From the IMG/VR virus record IMGVR_UViG_3300022926_002497, positions 1 through 48,756 of that record: a stretch of 48,756 nt of DNA, one strand, 5' to 3'. The stretch comes from a virus. The notes under the pieces are model-generated. The model was not told the DNA's origin. It made no database searches and worked only from the letters and a program-made list of their open reading frames with translations. Of the stretch, positions 48,301 to 48,756 are shown in pieces. Both the position numbers and the translations under genes were made by a program. The stretch's first letter is position 1; the number at the start of each line of letters is the position of its first letter.

Positions 48301-48756
48301 TGCACCTCCATTATATGTTAATGCTCCGATTGCAACAATATTTCCAGCTGAGTTTACAGATACTGAAATTCCGCTTTCATCTCTTGCAGATTCGCCAAAA
48401 ATATTTTCACCGATTTGTGTCCACTCTCTAACTAATTCAGGAAATAAAATACTTGGATATGCTTTTTGCAGTTCAGGAACTTCTTCAAGCTCGCCTTCAT
48501 CAGTGATATGAATGGTTTTATTTAAGTGGCTCGCATCAATAAGAGGTGGTGGTTCAAGATCCGAATCTGAGTCATATTGTGGGCCAAAAGATATTTGAGT
48601 TAAACTGCTAGATTCGCTAGCGTAGAAAAGTCGTTGATTCGGAACATTAGGCCATGCAATTTCTCCAACCTTAACAACGTCTTTGTGAGCGAGGGTTTTG
48701 TCTGTATAGTTGTAATCGAATGAGTGTAGGTAAATTCCATGGATGGGCCAAGTCAG
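45349..48756 (-). CDS. FG-GAP/BspA-like adhesin, partial (at least 1135 aa, N-terminus beyond the window)
   Basis: The frame is open through the right edge, so the ATG at 48255 is internal. Domain order in the visible part: a segment shared with the neighbouring gene (48523-48756), seven FG-GAP-like repeats, a BspA-like DUF285 domain (MDGAFKGMTDITRLDLSKWD, MKEMFYNCQALTSLNVSTWD, MSYMFAECRALPSLNVKLWK), a short beta-rich spacer (AGDTVLQIQESDQQIFSEGD), then seven more FG-GAP repeats to the stop. Each repeat has the form W-x-Q-I-G-x-D-I-x-G-E...S-V-S-x-N-S-x-G-x-I-V-A-I-G-A-P...G-H-V-R-V-Y. Seven repeats are the number of blades of a closed propeller. A tail fibre or surface adhesin is inferred. 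Confidence 0.85.
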   Translation of the reverse strand: MTWPIHGIYLHSFDYNYTDKTLAHKDVVKVGEIAWPNVPNQRLFYASESSSLTQISFGPQYDSDSDLEPPPLIDASHLNKTIHITDEGELEEVPELQKAYPSILFPELVREWTQIGENIFGESARDESGISVSVNSAGNIVAIGALTYNGGAGRVRVYQNIDGTWTQMGQDIDGEGSNEFGDQSGYSVSINSAGDIVAIGAPKNKDIDGSMTGHVRVYQYQSTSDTWTQIGQDIDGEEGGDHSGQSVSLNSAGNIVAIGAPSNDGNGALAGHVRVYQNIDGAWEQIGQDIDGDESRDQSGFSVSINSAGDILAIGAPQASPDDIQSAGYVRIYQYQSTLDTWAQIGEDIKGTSSPQSNGYSVSVNSAGNIVAIGSPNASPDDIQNSGHVQVYQNIDGAWTQIGGDIKGKIPEQRHGSTVSINSAGNIVAIGSPNASPDDIQNSGWIWVYQYQSTSDTWKQIGQDLKGKIPEQGYGRSISINSAGNILVVGAPSNDEFARDAGATRVYSISIEEPMDFPTRMAEFREDPDLTISKYGPIEDWDTSKVTNMDGAFKGMTDITRLDLSKWDTSKVTSMKEMFYNCQALTSLNVSTWDTSNVTDMSYMFAECRALPSLNVKLWKTENVTNMTAMFYFCMKLTEFAPGQVFDLRHWCVSKITSSSQFVDLTPIPGLTDPAGAGLPKWGEDCVPFTGLIEPVSAGDTVLQIQESDQQIFSEGDSIVIDPGTEIEETNQILSFGSLVLKDPLQYDHGADAIISKFEVPMLVWTQIGDDIDGAAAGDESGWSTSLNSDGTIVAIGAPFHDDDSKNDAGMVRVYQNISGTWTQMGQDIKGEVGNTRNGYSVSLSSDGNILAIGANLMNSLTGYVRIFEYQSSSNNWTQIGQDIEGEAVGDESGHSVSLNQSGTIVAIGALRNDDNGQDSGHVRVYQYQSTSDTWTKMGQDIDGEAIYDNSGRSVSLNSDGTVVAIGAPQNNNIGHVRVYGYQNSSETWVQIGQDIEGITRYASFGWSTSLSSDGTVVVIGSGGDLVRVYQYNSGNWEQIGEDSEFTDIGSASVSLSSDGTIVAIGSWRTNSRTGRVRVYQNNGGAWAQIGESIDGEAANDRSGYSISLSSDGTVVAIGAPQNNNIGHVRVYEYK
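45352..46464 (-). repeat. FG-GAP repeat array 2 (seven units)
   Basis: Seven consecutive units from VWTQIGDDIDGAAAGDESGW to the stop. Units begin with W-[TVEA]-[QK]-[IM]-G and end in VRVYxY or VRVYQN. They are more divergent than array 1; two units (VVIGSGGDLVRVYQY and VAIGSWRTNSRTGRVRVYQ) are shortened. The typical core here is LSSDGTVVAIGAPQNNNIGH, which occurs in two units and is a sign of recent unit copying. Confidence 0.85.
46690..47215 (-). other. BspA-like (DUF285) domain between the two FG-GAP arrays
   Basis: Starts near PTRMAEFREDPDLTISKYGP, has four regular leucine-rich units with WDTSKVTNM/WDTSKVTSM/WDTSNVTDM/WKTENVTNM spacing, and ends with HWCVSKI and LPKWGEDC. The closing pattern WCVS-I...LP-x-WGE-x-C also ends the BspA-like gene at 23983, so the two domains are related capping versions of one module. 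Confidence 0.85.
47222..48423 (-). repeat. FG-GAP repeat array 1 (seven units)
   Basis: Seven units, from REWTQIGENIFGESARDESG to GATRVYSISIEEP. Linkers alternate between YQNIDGA/T and YQYQSTSDT types, and 'ASPDDIQ' occurs in three adjacent units, showing that units were copied in tandem. The DNA repeats are visible (for example gcaacgatatttccagctga recurs), and are coding repeats of about 170-190 bp. Confidence 0.85.
48523..48756 (-). repeat. Duplicated segment, copy B (in the FG-GAP adhesin gene), cut by the window edge
   Basis: Matches copy A (44271-44503) over its whole visible length. It encodes IYLHSFDYNYTDKTLAHKDV through PPPLIDASHLNK, upstream of the first FG-GAP unit. After the shared segment the two genes diverge abruptly (copy A continues IYHTEEDGKLYEV, copy B continues TIHITDEGELEEV), so the boundary is at about 48522 and 44270. 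Confidence 0.9.

Noticed and set aside
45352-48423. Repeated DNA that could suggest a CRISPR array
   Set aside because: The repeats are long, diverged and in frame, and encode FG-GAP units; there are no short identical repeats with unique spacers and no cas genes.
41196-48756. Diversity-generating retroelement acting on the adhesins
   Set aside because: No reverse transcriptase gene and no template/variable repeat pair with A-specific changes were found; the duplicated segment differs at all base types.
1-48756. tRNA genes, integrase, transposase or attachment sites
   Set aside because: Intergenic gaps are all short (under about 100 bases) and none shows a cloverleaf, and no gene has integrase or transposase motifs.

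Overview
The window is one continuous, gene-dense, AT-rich segment of a tailed double-stranded DNA phage (Caudoviricetes). It carries terminase large subunit, portal, fused prohead protease/scaffold, HK97-type major capsid protein, head-tail connectors, a tail-tube-like protein and a 3707-residue tape measure protein. There is no tRNA, integrase, insertion sequence or CRISPR array, and no gene-free stretch longer than 300 bases. A set of traits suggests an uncultivated aquatic, probably marine, phage: the C-x2-H-x2-M virion motif, BspA-like (DUF285) and FG-GAP adhesins, PhoH, sulfotransferases and very low GC. This habitat call is inference. No tail sheath gene is visible, so a long non-contractile tail is the simplest reading, but a sheath gene could lie outside the window.

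Layout. (1) 1-14753, minus strand: a partial protein downstream of the tape measure, the giant tape measure, a tail-tube-like protein and two head-tail or tail-completion candidates. (2) 14816-16900, plus strand: an inverted island with a small protein and two related, overlapping genes that look like a tail assembly chaperone pair. (3) 16901-27774, minus strand: two connector-like proteins, major capsid protein, decoration candidate, protease/scaffold, portal, a Gly/Thr/Asn-rich protein and a 1263-residue BspA-like surface protein. (4) 27799-30947, minus: a sulfotransferase and a glycosyltransferase-sulfotransferase fusion. (5) 30998-41168, mostly plus: lipoprotein (spanin candidate), J-domain protein, PhoH, zinc-ribbon protein, sigma-like factor, small-terminase candidate, two nucleases, SpeD-like protein, TerL, two glycosyltransferase-like proteins and another sulfotransferase, mostly linked by start/stop overlaps. 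(6) 41196-48756, minus: two large fibre/adhesin genes with beta-propeller (FG-GAP), BspA-like and LamG-like domains; the second runs off the right edge.

How it fits together. Portal, protease/scaffold, capsid and decoration proteins build the head. TerL, with a candidate small subunit, fills it. The connectors, tube, chaperones and tape measure build the tail. The two fibre genes and the BspA-like protein probably contact host surfaces. The sigma-like factor may drive structural genes through a recurring GTGTAATATATA-like motif found just upstream of seven starts. Three sulfotransferase domains and three glycosyltransferase-like domains form an unusually rich glycan-modifying set.

Most notable: (a) the tape measure carries eight copies of a G-x-[IV]-P-N-[FY]-A motif that punctuate distinct modules, one of which looks like a complete GNAT acetyltransferase; (b) a glycosyltransferase-sulfotransferase fusion within a dispersed glycan-sulfation set; (c) an adhesin with exactly 7 + 7 FG-GAP repeats around a BspA-like domain, next to a gene sharing a nearly identical segment of about 233 bp; (d) the start-proximal motif paired with a phage sigma-like factor.
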